A stretch of DNA of 64,000 nucleotides, taken from assembly GCF_016522065.1 (NCBI RefSeq), contig NZ_JAEHFV010000001.1:248001-312000 (forward strand), read 5' to 3'. The notes below the pieces were generated by a model. The model saw nothing but the letters and a program-made list of their open reading frames with translations. It was not told where the DNA came from and did no database searches. A program made the translations under genes and the position numbers. Below are positions 45,744-55,549 of the stretch, in pieces (position 1 is the stretch's first letter; every line of letters begins with the position of its first letter). This stretch comes from Flavobacterium agrisoli (lineage in GTDB: Bacteria; Bacteroidota; Bacteroidia; Flavobacteriales; Flavobacteriaceae).

Positions 45744-47312
45744 TTAAGAACTACACGATAACATTGAACAACCTACTTTAGAACGTGCCCAGTCGGGACG
45801 TTTTGCAAACCACTTTTCATTTTTGGGTTGCTCATCATAGGGTTTTCGAAGTAATTGATACAATTCATCAATTAATGAAAAATTATCTTTATTAGCTAAA
45901 TCAATACTCATTTGAGCCATATAATTACGTAAAACATATTTAGGGTTGATGAGATTCATTTTTGTTTTTCGTCCTTCATCTGATAAGCTTTCTACGTTTA
46001 ATCGTTCCAGATATTGCGAAAACCATTCTAACCAAGTTTCTAAAATATTTTGTTGTATTTCAGAAGGGTTATAAAAAGCTAGTTTAATTTTTTCTAAAGC
46101 TTCAATTGCAGTATCCTTAAGACTTATTGTACTTAATTTTCTGAAAAAAATTGTCATATCGGTCTCAGAAAGCTGCAAGTTATGCTCTAAATAATCAATT
46201 AAAATAGAATTGGTTTCTTTTGTAGAAAAAATTCCGATTTTACTCAACATCATGTTATTATATTTTACTTGGAAATCTTTTTGGAAAGATTCTAAAATTG
46301 CTTCTAATGGCGCAGCATCATTTACCAAAGGGAATATAGCATTGGCTAATTGATACAAATTCCATTGTGCCACATTTGGTTGGTTGCCAAAGCGGTATCG
46401 TTTATGTTGCCTATCGGTTGTGTTGGGTGTCCAATTCGGATCGTAATTATCAAGCCAACCATAAGGACCATAATCAATAGTGAGTCCGTGAATAGACATG
46501 TTATCGGTATTCATTACACCATGAACAAAACCGACACGTTGCCATTCTAAAATCATGTCTAGTGTTTTGTTGGCGATCTTTTTAAAAAAGGAAATATAAT
46601 CTGTTTTTGTATTTCCAGTAATTTCTGGATAATAATATTTAATAGTAAAATCGACTAATTGTTTTAGGTTTTTTAGTTCATTTCGAGCAGTCAACATTTC
46701 AAAACTACCAAACCGAATAAAGGAGGGCGCTACCCGACAAACAATAGCTCCTTTTTCATATTCAGGATGTCCATCATAAAGCATATCTCGCAGAACTTCA
46801 TCTCCCGATAAAATTAGCGACAACGAACGAGTGGTAGGTACGCCCAAGTGAAACATGGCTTCGGCACAAAGATATTCGCGTATAGAAGATCTTAAAACCG
46901 CTAATCCATCAGCTGTTCTAGAATAAGGTGTTTTTCCTGCGCCTTTTAATTGTAGCGTATAGAATTTGCCTTTATTTTCTACTTCGGCTAAATTTATTGC
47001 CCTTCCATCTCCTAATTGTCCTGCCCAATTTCCAAATTGATGTCCTGCATAACACATAGAAAATGGTTTTGAGTTGGGAAGTAGCTCATTGCCTGAAAAT
47101 ATTTTTAAAAAGGTATCCGATTTTAAATCATTAGCGTCCAATCCTATTAAATTTCCTACTTCAATAGAAGCATGAATTAATTTAGGATTACTTGTTTTTT
47201 TAGGCAAAACATACGAAAAGCAAGCATTTTTAACTTGTCTAATTTCATTAGATTGTTCAGAGTCAGCTGGCAATTCTTCTGTAAAACGATTTTTGATTTG
47301 AAGTGGATTCAT
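45744..47312 (-). CDS. selO: Protein adenylyltransferase SelO
   Basis: A 522-residue pseudokinase-fold enzyme that transfers AMP from ATP to hydroxyl groups of target proteins, linked to redox homeostasis. It shows MCYAGHQFGNWAGQLGDGRAI (nucleotide loop), LQLKGAGKTPYSRTADGLAVLRSSIREYL, GFVHGVMNTDNMSIHGLTIDYGPYG (catalytic and metal-binding Asn/Asp) and WNLYQLANAIFPL. It ends CSMLSCSS: cysteine stands where some eukaryotic homologues have selenocysteine. It follows msrA by 3 bp, so the two are co-transcribed. Confidence 0.94.
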   Translation of the reverse strand: MNPLQIKNRFTEELPADSEQSNEIRQVKNACFSYVLPKKTSNPKLIHASIEVGNLIGLDANDLKSDTFLKIFSGNELLPNSKPFSMCYAGHQFGNWAGQLGDGRAINLAEVENKGKFYTLQLKGAGKTPYSRTADGLAVLRSSIREYLCAEAMFHLGVPTTRSLSLILSGDEVLRDMLYDGHPEYEKGAIVCRVAPSFIRFGSFEMLTARNELKNLKQLVDFTIKYYYPEITGNTKTDYISFFKKIANKTLDMILEWQRVGFVHGVMNTDNMSIHGLTIDYGPYGWLDNYDPNWTPNTTDRQHKRYRFGNQPNVAQWNLYQLANAIFPLVNDAAPLEAILESFQKDFQVKYNNMMLSKIGIFSTKETNSILIDYLEHNLQLSETDMTIFFRKLSTISLKDTAIEALEKIKLAFYNPSEIQQNILETWLEWFSQYLERLNVESLSDEGRKTKMNLINPKYVLRNYMAQMSIDLANKDNFSLIDELYQLLRKPYDEQPKNEKWFAKRPDWARSKVGCSMLSCSS

Positions 47313-47315
47313 TAT

Positions 47316-47846
47316 TTAAGCTAATTTGTCGGCAAAAAGTTTTTTCAATTTTTCGATTTTTGGATCTATAACAATTTGGCAATACCGAGCTTCGTTATTA
47401 TTGTTGTAGTAATTTTGATGTTCTTCTTCGGCTTTGTAAAACACTTCAAAAGGAACAATTTCGGTAACAATAGGTTTTTCAATAATTGGTTGAATTAATT
47501 GAAAAACCTCCAATGCATCCTTATGTTGGTTTTCGTTGTGATATAAAATAATGGAACGGTATTGCGTACCGATGTCTGCTCCTTGTTGGTTTAAAGTGGT
47601 TGGGTCATGACTCGACATAAAAATCAGTACTAATTCTTTGTAAGAGATAATATCTGAATCAAAAGTAACTTGTATAACTTCGGAATGTCCTGTTCTTCCG
47701 GTACAAACTTCACGATAAGGCGGATTTTTAATAAAACCTCCCGAATAACCAGACTCCACAGAAATAACTCCTTTTAATCGTTGCATTACAGCTTCGATGC
47801 ACCAAAAACAACCACCTCCAAATGTTGCAATTTCTATATTTTGCAT
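47316..47846 (-). CDS. msrA: Peptide-methionine (S)-S-oxide reductase
   Basis: A 176-residue enzyme that reduces methionine sulfoxide in proteins. The catalytic motif GGGCFWC gives the nucleophile Cys13, followed by VESGYSGG, TGHSEVIQVTFD and HDPTTLNQQGADIGTQYRSIILY, and the EEEHQNYY segment. No fused MsrB is present. The gene heads an msrA-selO transcript, an oxidative-stress pairing. It has a -7 box 33 bp upstream. Confidence 0.95.
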   Translation of the reverse strand: MQNIEIATFGGGCFWCIEAVMQRLKGVISVESGYSGGFIKNPPYREVCTGRTGHSEVIQVTFDSDIISYKELVLIFMSSHDPTTLNQQGADIGTQYRSIILYHNENQHKDALEVFQLIQPIIEKPIVTEIVPFEVFYKAEEEHQNYYNNNNEARYCQIVIDPKIEKLKKLFADKLA

Positions 47847-47879
47847 GTTTATTTTTTTAAAAATTACTTGATTTTATAT

Positions 47880-47887
47880 CAAAGTTA
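47880..47887 (-). promoter_or_regulatory. Predicted msrA-selO promoter -7 box
   Basis: TAACTTTG on the minus strand matches the consensus 33 bp before the msrA ATG. Confidence 0.5.
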
Positions 47888-48023
47888 AAACTATTTACTC
47901 GGAATAAGCATTGCTTTTAGAACTAATTATGATATAATAATTTCGCGCTATTAAAATTTATTTAAAATAATTAAGTTGTTTATAGATATGTCTATCTTTA
48001 CCTAGAAAAACGGTGCTATTATT

Positions 48024-49334
48024 GTGAAAGTCTTAAAGTTTTTGAACAAGTCTGTAAATTATAAAAAATCAATTGGTTGTCCTTCAAAAAATATTTTAAA
48101 GGGTATTTTTTTTATTGGAGTTTTTCTCTGTACCTTTTTTTCTGCTTATGCTCAAATCGATGAAAATACCGAAAATACTTGTGAGCCTAAAACTATTTTT
48201 GAGATTTTCAAAAAAAAGAAACTCGATTCTATTCCGAAAAAATCAAAGGATAATTTTTTTCTGTTTATCCCCATTATTGGTTCACAACCCGCAACAGGAT
48301 TTATGTATGGTGCTGTAACACAATATACTTTTAAAGGAAAAGGCGCGGCCGATAAATACTCTATTGCTAATTTAGGGGTGACTTATACAGAGAAAAAACA
48401 ATTAATGATTAATTTAAAAAACAACATTTTATTAAACGGAAACAAGTTTTTTTTAAGTGGTGATTTTAGATTTTATGTGTTTTCGCAATCCAACTATGGA
48501 TTAGGAACCAATATTGTACCCTCAAAAAAAGCAGATGAAAATTTTGATATTAGTTCCATAGAAGAACCAATGAATTACAATTATTTAAAATTTCACCAAT
48601 CGGCTTCGTTTGCATTAAGTAAAAATTTTTATGCCGGTTTAGGAGTTAATATCGATTGGTATTCTTCGGTAGAAGATTTGAATTTAGATATTGAAAACGG
48701 ACAATTTACATACCATTACAATTATAATATCAAGCATAATTTTGATTATCTAGAATATTTTATCAATGGTGTAAGTTTAAATTTAGTGTATGATTCTCGT
48801 GATAATCAAATTAATTCTAGAAAAGGTTGGTATGCCAATATCAATTACAGAGTGAATCCCTATGTTTTTTCGAATCAAAATTATAGTAATGTTTTGTTTG
48901 CAGAGTACCGACATTTTGTACAGGTTTCTAGAAAGAATCCGAATTATGTATTGGGATTTTGGTTGTACGGACAATTCATTACTAAAGGTCAAGTTCCGTA
49001 TTTGAATTTACCTGCTTTAGGTTGGGATCAACGAAGTAGAAGTGGAGAAGGTTATAAGCAGGGATTGTATCGAGGTGAAAATTTAGTTTACTTATCAACT
49101 GAATTCCGTTTTCCAATTACTTGTAATCAAATGTTGGGGGCTACAGTTTTTGCCAATTTTATATCAACCAGTAGCCGTGCCGAAAACGTGCATTTGTTTG
49201 AATACATTCAGCCAGCGGCTGGCGTTGGCTTACGATTGCTAATTGATAAGAAATCCAGAACAAATTTGGTTATAGATAATGCTTGGGGTACGCGCTCAAA
49301 AGGATTTTATTTAAATGCTGGTGAAACATTTTAA
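48024..49334 (+). CDS. BamA/TamA-like outer-membrane barrel protein
   Basis: A 436-residue outer-membrane protein of the surface-antigen (Omp85-type) barrel class without POTRA repeats. After a signal-like segment (about residues 27-44, GIFFIGVFLCTFFSAYAQ) it has PIIGSQPATGFMYGA and barrel strands such as VSLNLVYDSRDNQINSRKGWYANINYR. The loop LPALGWDQRSRSGEGYKQGLYRG matches the conserved GG/RGY region that folds into the barrel of the family. The true start is uncertain: a GTG at 48024 gives a long N-region and no ATG lies in frame before the signal. Role may be protein insertion or transport. Confidence 0.8.
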   Translation: MKVLKFLNKSVNYKKSIGCPSKNILKGIFFIGVFLCTFFSAYAQIDENTENTCEPKTIFEIFKKKKLDSIPKKSKDNFFLFIPIIGSQPATGFMYGAVTQYTFKGKGAADKYSIANLGVTYTEKKQLMINLKNNILLNGNKFFLSGDFRFYVFSQSNYGLGTNIVPSKKADENFDISSIEEPMNYNYLKFHQSASFALSKNFYAGLGVNIDWYSSVEDLNLDIENGQFTYHYNYNIKHNFDYLEYFINGVSLNLVYDSRDNQINSRKGWYANINYRVNPYVFSNQNYSNVLFAEYRHFVQVSRKNPNYVLGFWLYGQFITKGQVPYLNLPALGWDQRSRSGEGYKQGLYRGENLVYLSTEFRFPITCNQMLGATVFANFISTSSRAENVHLFEYIQPAAGVGLRLLIDKKSRTNLVIDNAWGTRSKGFYLNAGETF

Positions 49335-49472
49335 ACGGTCTATTTAGTCTAGAAGTCAGATAGGGTAAATTGATTATTTTTCAATAAATACCATTTCTTG
49401 TTGAGTATTTTGTTAATATTGGTTTAAAAATAAGTTTATAGCTGAATATTTTATAATATTGATTAGAATTGA

Positions 49473-49480
49473 TACTTTTG
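49473..49480 (+). promoter_or_regulatory. Predicted promoter -7 box of the class V aminotransferase gene
   Basis: TACTTTTG, an exact consensus match, lies 37 bp before the ATG at 49518. Confidence 0.55.
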
Positions 49481-49517
49481 TCAAACGCTATTCAATTTAT
49501 AAATTCCAAAAACTAAA

Positions 49518-51005
49518 ATGGCCTCAGAAAACTATTTTCAACAATTTCGAAATAATATTATAGGGATTGATCAAGAATTTGAATCTCCTTACGGAAATAA
49601 AAAAATAATTTACACCGATTGGACTGCTAGTGGGAGACTTTACCGTCCCATTGAAGAAAAATTGGTTAATAAATTCGGCCCTTTTGTAGCCAATACCCAT
49701 ACCGAAACAACTGTTTCTGGAACTGCAATGACAAAAGCATACCATCATGCGAGAGCTATTATTAAAAAACATGTCAATGCAAGTAAAGATGATGTTTTAA
49801 TTAATGATGGAACTGGAATGACCGGTGTTATCAATAAATTTCAACGAATATTAGGTTTAAAAGTTCCTGAAAATTTAAAAAAACATACGCAAGTACCCGA
49901 CGAAATGAAACCAGTTGTGTTTATTTCTCATATGGAACACCATTCAAATCAGACTTCTTGGTTGGAAACCATTGCTGATGTTGAAATTATCCCAAGTTGT
50001 GAACAAGGATTATTCAGTTTAAAAAATTTAGAAGTTTTATTGGAAAAACATAAGGATAGAACGCTAAAAATAGCTTCTATCACAGCTTGTTCAAACGTTA
50101 CAGGCTTGCGTACACCTTATCATGAAGTGGCTAAATTGATGCACCAACACCATGGTATTTGTTTGGTTGATTTTGCTTGTTCGGCTCCTTATGTTTCCAT
50201 TGACATGCATCCAACTGACTCAGAAGCGTATTTGGATGCCATCTTTTTTTCTCCTCATAAATTTTTGGGTGGGCCAGGAACTTCGGGTGTGCTTATTTTT
50301 AATAAAAAATTATATAAAAATATGATTCCAGATTGTCCTGGAGGCGGTACCGTAAGCTGGACAAACCCTTGGGGCGAGCATAAATACATCGAAAATATTG
50401 AAGAGCGTGAAGATGGTGGAACTCCTGGATTTTTACAAGTGATTAAAACAGCTTTAGCCATTGAATTGAAAGAAGAAATGGGTGTTGAAAATATTTTGAA
50501 AAGGGAACATCAAATTGTTGATTTTGTTTTTGAAGAATTAAAAGCTATCGATAATATTAAAATTTTGGCTGGTCAACACCAAGAACGCTTGGGTGTAATA
50601 TCATTTTTTATAGATGATTTGCATTTTAATTTAGGGGTTAAAATTTTAAATGATCGTTTTGGAATTCAAACTAGAGGAGGCTGTAGTTGTGCCGGAACTT
50701 ATGGGCATTTTTTACTGCATGTTGATCAAGAAACGTCAACTAAATTGGTGAACGAAATTACCATTGGAGATTTAATTAAAAAACCAGGTTGGATTCGAAT
50801 GTCTATACATCCAACGACAACCGATGAAGAAATTGCATTTGTTTGCGAAAGCATAAAAGAATTAGCAGCTAACCATCAAGAATGGTCAAAAGATTATATT
50901 TATAATAAAGAAACCAATGAATTTATTCACACAAATGCATGTTCATTTGAAGATGAATTAGTAAATAGTTGGTTTGCAACTTCTTTTCAGCTTCAACTTA
51001 CATAA
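49518..51005 (+). CDS. Class V aminotransferase (cysteine-desulfurase-like PLP enzyme)
   Basis: A 495-residue PLP enzyme of fold type I. It shows NTHTETTVSGTAMTKAYHHAR at the N-terminal domain, ITACSNVTGLRTPYHEVAKLMHQHHGICLVDFACSAPYVSIDMHP, and the PLP lysine in FFSPHKFLGGPGTSGVL. A loop TRGGCSCAGTYGH holds two cysteines near the active-site position of desulfurases. Sequence length is longer than IscS or SufS, and the substrate is unknown. Its end overlaps the end of the convergent APC permease gene by 8 bp. Confidence 0.85.
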   Translation: MASENYFQQFRNNIIGIDQEFESPYGNKKIIYTDWTASGRLYRPIEEKLVNKFGPFVANTHTETTVSGTAMTKAYHHARAIIKKHVNASKDDVLINDGTGMTGVINKFQRILGLKVPENLKKHTQVPDEMKPVVFISHMEHHSNQTSWLETIADVEIIPSCEQGLFSLKNLEVLLEKHKDRTLKIASITACSNVTGLRTPYHEVAKLMHQHHGICLVDFACSAPYVSIDMHPTDSEAYLDAIFFSPHKFLGGPGTSGVLIFNKKLYKNMIPDCPGGGTVSWTNPWGEHKYIENIEEREDGGTPGFLQVIKTALAIELKEEMGVENILKREHQIVDFVFEELKAIDNIKILAGQHQERLGVISFFIDDLHFNLGVKILNDRFGIQTRGGCSCAGTYGHFLLHVDQETSTKLVNEITIGDLIKKPGWIRMSIHPTTTDEEIAFVCESIKELAANHQEWSKDYIYNKETNEFIHTNACSFEDELVNSWFATSFQLQLT

Positions 51006-52740
51006 TCAAACGTACACCACCTAATTCGGAAACACGGAAAGAGAAACGATCTCCCGGAGAACCAATAAACATAAAGTTTTTCGGGATATTCCATTTTTCG
51101 GATAATTGATCAATTATTTCGGGTCCAAATTCGCCTTTTAATTCAATAAACTCAATATCTATTTCGGGATAAGCACGATCTAATACTTTCAAATCATTAA
51201 TTAATAAGGTATTAGAAATTCCGTCCGAATTAATGTTTACCACTTTTAATTTTTTAGTTGTTTCATTATCTTGAACATACTGCATAACTTTGTTTAGTAC
51301 AGCTATATCATCTCCTTTTGTAAAAAAAACAAATTCTTGTGAATTGATTTTTACATGGAGTTTCGATAAATAACGATTGCTCAAAACAACCATGCGACGT
51401 AAAGGCGTGTAAAAATATTCTAAACCATCAATTAACAATTGAATAATAAAAGTGCGATTTAGCATGATGGATATAAAAATAAGAGCTGGAATTAAGTATT
51501 TTATAAAAGTGTAAAAAGACTCAATGTTGAGTTCCATATTTCCAATAAAGGCCGCTACTATAAAACCAATGGCAATTACTACTACTATACCTCTTGCTTT
51601 TTCGGGTCTTGGTAATTTTTTTCGTTTGAATTTCAATAAAAGATTTCCTAATCCAAATAAAGCCATTACAGCTAAAAACGAAAATGTATAAACTCCAGCT
51701 AGCGATTCTAAATGTCCGCTTGTAGCAAATAAAACCGATAAACAAAGAATTAAAAAGCTAATAATAATGCGGTAATTAGAACCTCTTTTGTTTTGTTTTA
51801 AAAAGTAGTTAGGCAAAATTCGGTCTAATGTCATTCGGTTTAAAAGCCCTGATACACCCACAAATGAGGTTAAAACAGCTCCGCATAAAACCAAAACAGC
51901 ATCAATAGATATTAAGCTTGATAGCCAACTTCCTCCCGTTGTATGTCCTAAATATGCTAATAAGGATTCTTTGTGTTCTCCAACTTCGGCAAGTGGAATA
52001 ATTGCAATTAATAACAATGCAATTACTGGATTAAAAAAACTTACTATTGCCCACATGTTGCGCAAAGTTTTTGGAAAAACACCTTGTTCTTGTTCTTCGA
52101 CAAAATTGGCAGAACTTTCAAAACCTGAAATTCCTAACATAGCAGCCGAAAAACCTAAAAATAGTGCCGTTGTAATGTTTCCAACTCCAATAGGCAAATG
52201 CCAGTTTATTGTAAAAGTGTCTAGTCCATTATTTAAAATATACCAAAGCGAGGTTACAACCAATAACGACAAAGAAGCCAAATGGATAATAAAAATAATT
52301 ACGGCTACAATTGCCGACTCGCCGATTCCTAATATGGCTAAACCTGTAAATATGGAAAGTACCACAATGGTTGCAATCGTTACATTTAAACCTTCAAAAA
52401 TACCGTGTAAATAATGCATGCCCTCTGAGGCCGAAATAACTGCTGTAGCCATGTAAGATAAAACAGTTAAAGTGGCAGCAAGCGAAGCTAATCTTTTTGT
52501 AGAAGTATTTAAAAGTACATTGTAAGCGCCTCCATTTAAAGGAATTGCACCTACAACTTCTCCATAAATTTTTCGAAACATAAACAAAACAATTGCTACA
52601 ACCCCTAGTGAAATCCATGCATATTGCCCTGCGTATAAAATTGTTAAAGCGGAAACGTATAAACAAGAAGAGCTAATATCATTTCCTGAAATGGCGGTAG
52701 ATTGAAGCTCATTTAATTTTTTATGTATTGTTTTTTTCAT
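50998..52740 (-). CDS. APC-superfamily amino acid permease with C-terminal cytosolic domain
   Basis: A 580-residue transporter. Residues ~20-440 hold about twelve hydrophobic helices with the APC marks YGEVVGAIPLNGGAYNVLL and GFSAAMLGISGFESSANFVEEQ. The rest, from about residue 450, is a soluble region ending in ELGGVRLIM with a nucleotide-binding-like pattern (FIGSPGDRFSFRVSELGG), unusual for a simple permease. The substrate is probably an amino acid or amine but is not determined. Its 3' end overlaps that of the class V aminotransferase by 8 bp. Confidence 0.85.
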   Translation of the reverse strand: MKKTIHKKLNELQSTAISGNDISSSCLYVSALTILYAGQYAWISLGVVAIVLFMFRKIYGEVVGAIPLNGGAYNVLLNTSTKRLASLAATLTVLSYMATAVISASEGMHYLHGIFEGLNVTIATIVVLSIFTGLAILGIGESAIVAVIIFIIHLASLSLLVVTSLWYILNNGLDTFTINWHLPIGVGNITTALFLGFSAAMLGISGFESSANFVEEQEQGVFPKTLRNMWAIVSFFNPVIALLLIAIIPLAEVGEHKESLLAYLGHTTGGSWLSSLISIDAVLVLCGAVLTSFVGVSGLLNRMTLDRILPNYFLKQNKRGSNYRIIISFLILCLSVLFATSGHLESLAGVYTFSFLAVMALFGLGNLLLKFKRKKLPRPEKARGIVVVIAIGFIVAAFIGNMELNIESFYTFIKYLIPALIFISIMLNRTFIIQLLIDGLEYFYTPLRRMVVLSNRYLSKLHVKINSQEFVFFTKGDDIAVLNKVMQYVQDNETTKKLKVVNINSDGISNTLLINDLKVLDRAYPEIDIEFIELKGEFGPEIIDQLSEKWNIPKNFMFIGSPGDRFSFRVSELGGVRLIM

Positions 52741-52932
52741 TAGGAAAAGAGGTAAGTATTTTCGAAGTTCGTTTTTATAAAATTTTTTAAAGAAATATAT
52801 TTTCTTGACTTAAAACTCTTATAAAATTAGCTTTAATTATTGGCTTTAACAAAAAATTAAATTAAAGTTTTTACTATTGAATAATTCAAATGATTTACAA
52901 CCTCAAAATCGTGGAATAGAAGCGAAGGAGTG

Positions 52933-53409
52933 CTAAAGCGATTTTGTCAATTTATATTTTGATAATGAAACTAAAGCGGTTTGATTTATCTTTTTTTGAA
53001 AGAAACCTGTCCACCCAAATAGATAACCTTTACTTCCGAAGGCTTGAATAGACCATTTCCAAACATCAAATGAATCGGTATGTTTGATGATTAAGCTATC
53101 TTGGAAAATAAATTCGGCCGAAACATGATTTTTTATTGTTTTTTTAGAAGGGCCAAAAGGATAACTAGCCGACCATTTTGCTGTGCCAGAGAATTCATCT
53201 GCTTGGATAGCATTATAATCAATTTTTAAATTTCCATTAGCTTTTGAAAGCAACATTTCCCACATCAATATCACATCATTTCCTTCTAACATGCCAAAAA
53301 TCGGATCACGAAACTGAATTTTCGGATGATAACAACTTTGCATTTTGGAAACATCGCTATTTGCGAAAGCAGTATAAAATTCCTGAATGGTTTTTTCGTT
53401 TTGATTCAT
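52933..53409 (-). CDS. NTF2-like (SnoaL-type) protein
   Basis: A 158-residue protein with the NTF2 fold pattern: TIQEFYTAFANSDVSKMQSCYHPKIQFRDPIFGMLEG followed by WEMLLSKANGNLKIDYNAIQADEFSGTAKWSASYPF and a core strand EFIFQDSLIIKHTDSFDVWKW. Homologues are often annotated as ketosteroid-isomerase-like or nuclear transport factor 2 family proteins without known function. It follows the 53428 gene by 18 bp in a probable two-gene transcript. The C-terminal ~25 residues are lysine-rich. Confidence 0.82.
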   Translation of the reverse strand: MNQNEKTIQEFYTAFANSDVSKMQSCYHPKIQFRDPIFGMLEGNDVILMWEMLLSKANGNLKIDYNAIQADEFSGTAKWSASYPFGPSKKTIKNHVSAEFIFQDSLIIKHTDSFDVWKWSIQAFGSKGYLFGWTGFFQKKINQTALVSLSKYKLTKSL

Positions 53410-53427
53410 TAAAAAAAGTACTAAAAC

Positions 53428-53952
53428 TTATAACAAACGTATAGCTGTTGCAGTTTCAAAAATACTGCTTTCAGTATTATATTGGGTTTTAAAATAATCT
53501 TTTTGGTTTATTGCTGTAAAATTGCCGGTTTGATTACCAAAGACTTCACTTTTGCCTGAAATACTAAATCGAATGTCTTGTATGTTAACTTTTTTTAGTC
53601 GTTCCATTTCTGAAATAGTGAAGTTATAATAGGAAATAGTTTCACCATCAAGGTACTGATTTTCATTTTTATCGGTACACACAATAAAACTAACATCTTT
53701 TAAATCAACATAAATATTTCCAGTTATCCGGTTATTTTCATTATTTGTTGGAATAGCAATTTTTAAAATACCGCCAGTTTTAGTTGTGGTTATTTGAACT
53801 TTTAAAAATCCACTTGCAGCATAATTATTACATATAAATTGCCACGTTGGGGTAGCCTTGTAAATGTTATTTTTGAACTGAATTTGTTCTTGACAATATG
53901 AAGTTGAATAAATAAAAAGCGATAAAAGGAATGTAAAAAACGAATGTTTCAT
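53428..53952 (-). CDS. Secreted hypothetical protein
   Basis: A 174-residue protein with an N-terminal signal peptide (MKHSFFTFLLSLFIYSTSYCQ). The mature part is polar with beta-rich segments such as ASGFLKVQITTTKTGGILKIAIPT and GNIYVDLKDVSFIVCTDKNENQYLDGETISYYNF. I recognise no family. It is the first gene of a probable pair with the NTF2-like gene 18 bp later. Location would be periplasm or cell surface. Confidence 0.65.
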   Translation of the reverse strand: MKHSFFTFLLSLFIYSTSYCQEQIQFKNNIYKATPTWQFICNNYAASGFLKVQITTTKTGGILKIAIPTNNENNRITGNIYVDLKDVSFIVCTDKNENQYLDGETISYYNFTISEMERLKKVNIQDIRFSISGKSEVFGNQTGNFTAINQKDYFKTQYNTESSIFETATAIRLL

Positions 53953-53989
53953 TAAGATATAGTTACGATTTGAAATTACTTTTAAAAGT

Positions 53990-54029
53990 AATAAAGCCAG
54001 TCTAATTTTTAGATGGATCTGGCTTTATT
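53990..54029 (-). terminator. Intrinsic terminator of the RimK-fusion gene
   Basis: An 11-bp stem (AATAAAGCCAG with CTGGCTTTATT) plus an inner TCT/AGA stem lies 10 bp past the stop of the 54039 gene. The minus-strand U-tract is modest, so efficiency is uncertain. Confidence 0.65.
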
Positions 54030-54038
54030 AACATTTAA

Positions 54039-55409
54039 TTATAGTAACTTAAAATTTTTCTCAATGGCTTTTATCATTTCGCTAGCAACATCTTTATTAG
54101 TGGCACCTTCAATTCCTTCAAGGCCTGGAGATGAATTTACTTCGAGTAATAAAGGGCCTTTAGAAGAGCGAATGATATCAACTCCAGCCACTTTTAAATC
54201 CATTGCTTTGGCGGCTTTGATGGCAATTTTCTTTTCCTCTGGAGTTACTTTTATTATAGAAGCAGTTCCGCCTAAATGAATATTTGCCCTAAATTCACCT
54301 GGTAGCGCTTCTCGCTGAATAGCAGCAACTACTTTTCCGTCAATTACAAAACAACGAATGTCTTTTCCGTTAGCTTCTTTAATGAATTCTTGAACCAAAA
54401 TATTAGCGTTCAGGCTTTTAAAGGCATTTATAACACTTTCTGCAGCTTTTTTAGTTTCTGCTAAAACGACGCCTTTTCCTTGAGTCCCCTCTAATAGTTT
54501 GACGATAAGAGGTGATCCACCGACCATTTTAATTAAATCATCGGTATCAAGTGGTGAATTGGCAAATCCGGTAGTGGGAATTCCAACACCGTGATTTAAT
54601 AACAATTGTAACGAATACAATTTATCGCGTGATTGTGTAATTGCCGATGCCGAATTCAAGCAAAAAACTTTTAAAGCTTCAAATTGCCTTGTTAAAGCAC
54701 AGCCATAAAAGGTCATACTTGGCCGAATACGTGGAATTATAGCATCGAACTGATTTAAAATAATACCGCCTCTGTAATGAATTTCGGGTGTTTTAGCATC
54801 TAGTTTAATATAACATTCCTTAATATTTAAAAAATGCATTTCATGTCCACGCATTTCACCAGCTTCCATGATGCGTTTGTTGCTGTAAAGCTCGGGATTG
54901 CTGGCTAATAAACCAATTCGTAAACCAGAACTTGCTTTTTCTGAGTTTTTATATAATTCGTTTAATTTTTCAGAGGTTGGTTGACCAAGTAAATACTTTT
55001 GTTCTGGATCGACCAAAATACGTCCGCTCATGGCTTCACGCCCCAAAAGCATTCGAAATCCCATAGAATCTCTATTGGTGAGTGTGACTTCAATTGGCCA
55101 TTTAGAATCACCTATTTCTAACATTGTCTGAATAACATAGCGTTGTTCACGATAACCGCTGGAACTTTTTACTACACGTTTATCAACCAAAGGCGCCTCA
55201 CAATGTATTACAGTTTTAATGTTATTTTGAATAGGATTGATATCAAATTTTACCCAATTAGTGTCATTTTTTATGAAGGGTGCGATATTAATAGCATGCA
55301 AAGCAGATGTTTTAGCACCTGAATCTACTCTAGCTTTGATGGTTGGAATTCCTAAGTCAGGAAAAGAGCACCATTCTTCGCTACCAACAATGACTTTATT
55401 TTGAAGCAT
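54039..55409 (-). CDS. RimK-like ATP-grasp ligase fused to a retropepsin-like domain
   Basis: A 456-residue two-domain protein. Residues 1-150 belong to the RimB/RloA-type family once called ATP-dependent zinc protease: [12 protein letters not shown] (Asp29-Ser-Gly, an aspartic-protease-like triad motif) and [11 protein letters not shown] are its marks. Residues ~160-456 are a RimK-type ATP-grasp domain with [42 protein letters not shown] and [14 protein letters not shown] for ATP and Mg2+. RimK adds glutamates to ribosomal protein S6; RimB acts on the same pathway in Pseudomonas. Target here is inferred. It has its own -7 box and terminator. Confidence 0.88.
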   Translation of the reverse strand: MLQNKVIVGSEEWCSFPDLGIPTIKARVDSGAKTSALHAINIAPFIKNDTNWVKFDINPIQNNIKTVIHCEAPLVDKRVVKSSSGYREQRYVIQTMLEIGDSKWPIEVTLTNRDSMGFRMLLGREAMSGRILVDPEQKYLLGQPTSEKLNELYKNSEKASSGLRIGLLASNPELYSNKRIMEAGEMRGHEMHFLNIKECYIKLDAKTPEIHYRGGIILNQFDAIIPRIRPSMTFYGCALTRQFEALKVFCLNSASAITQSRDKLYSLQLLLNHGVGIPTTGFANSPLDTDDLIKMVGGSPLIVKLLEGTQGKGVVLAETKKAAESVINAFKSLNANILVQEFIKEANGKDIRCFVIDGKVVAAIQREALPGEFRANIHLGGTASIIKVTPEEKKIAIKAAKAMDLKVAGVDIIRSSKGPLLLEVNSSPGLEGIEGATNKDVASEMIKAIEKNFKLL

Positions 55410-55439
55410 AAGCGGTATTTTATTTTAAAAAAAATGAAT

Positions 55440-55447
55440 CAAATGTA
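55440..55447 (-). promoter_or_regulatory. Predicted promoter -7 box of the RimK-fusion gene
   Basis: TACATTTG on the minus strand matches the consensus 30 bp before the gene start at 55409. Confidence 0.5.
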
Positions 55448-55487
55448 AGTATTACCTTTTGCTAAATTACTGTTTTTTGGTTAAGAA

Positions 55488-55522
55488 AAACCCCGTTATG
55501 TTATAAAAACGTAACGGGGTTT
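55488..55522 (-). terminator. Intrinsic terminator of clpC
   Basis: An 11-bp stem (AAACCCCGTTA with TAACGGGGTTT), extendable by two pairs, is followed by a T-run on the minus strand and lies 27 bp past the clpC stop. Confidence 0.87.
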
Positions 55523-55549
55523 AAGTTATTGTTATAAATAAGTTGCTAT

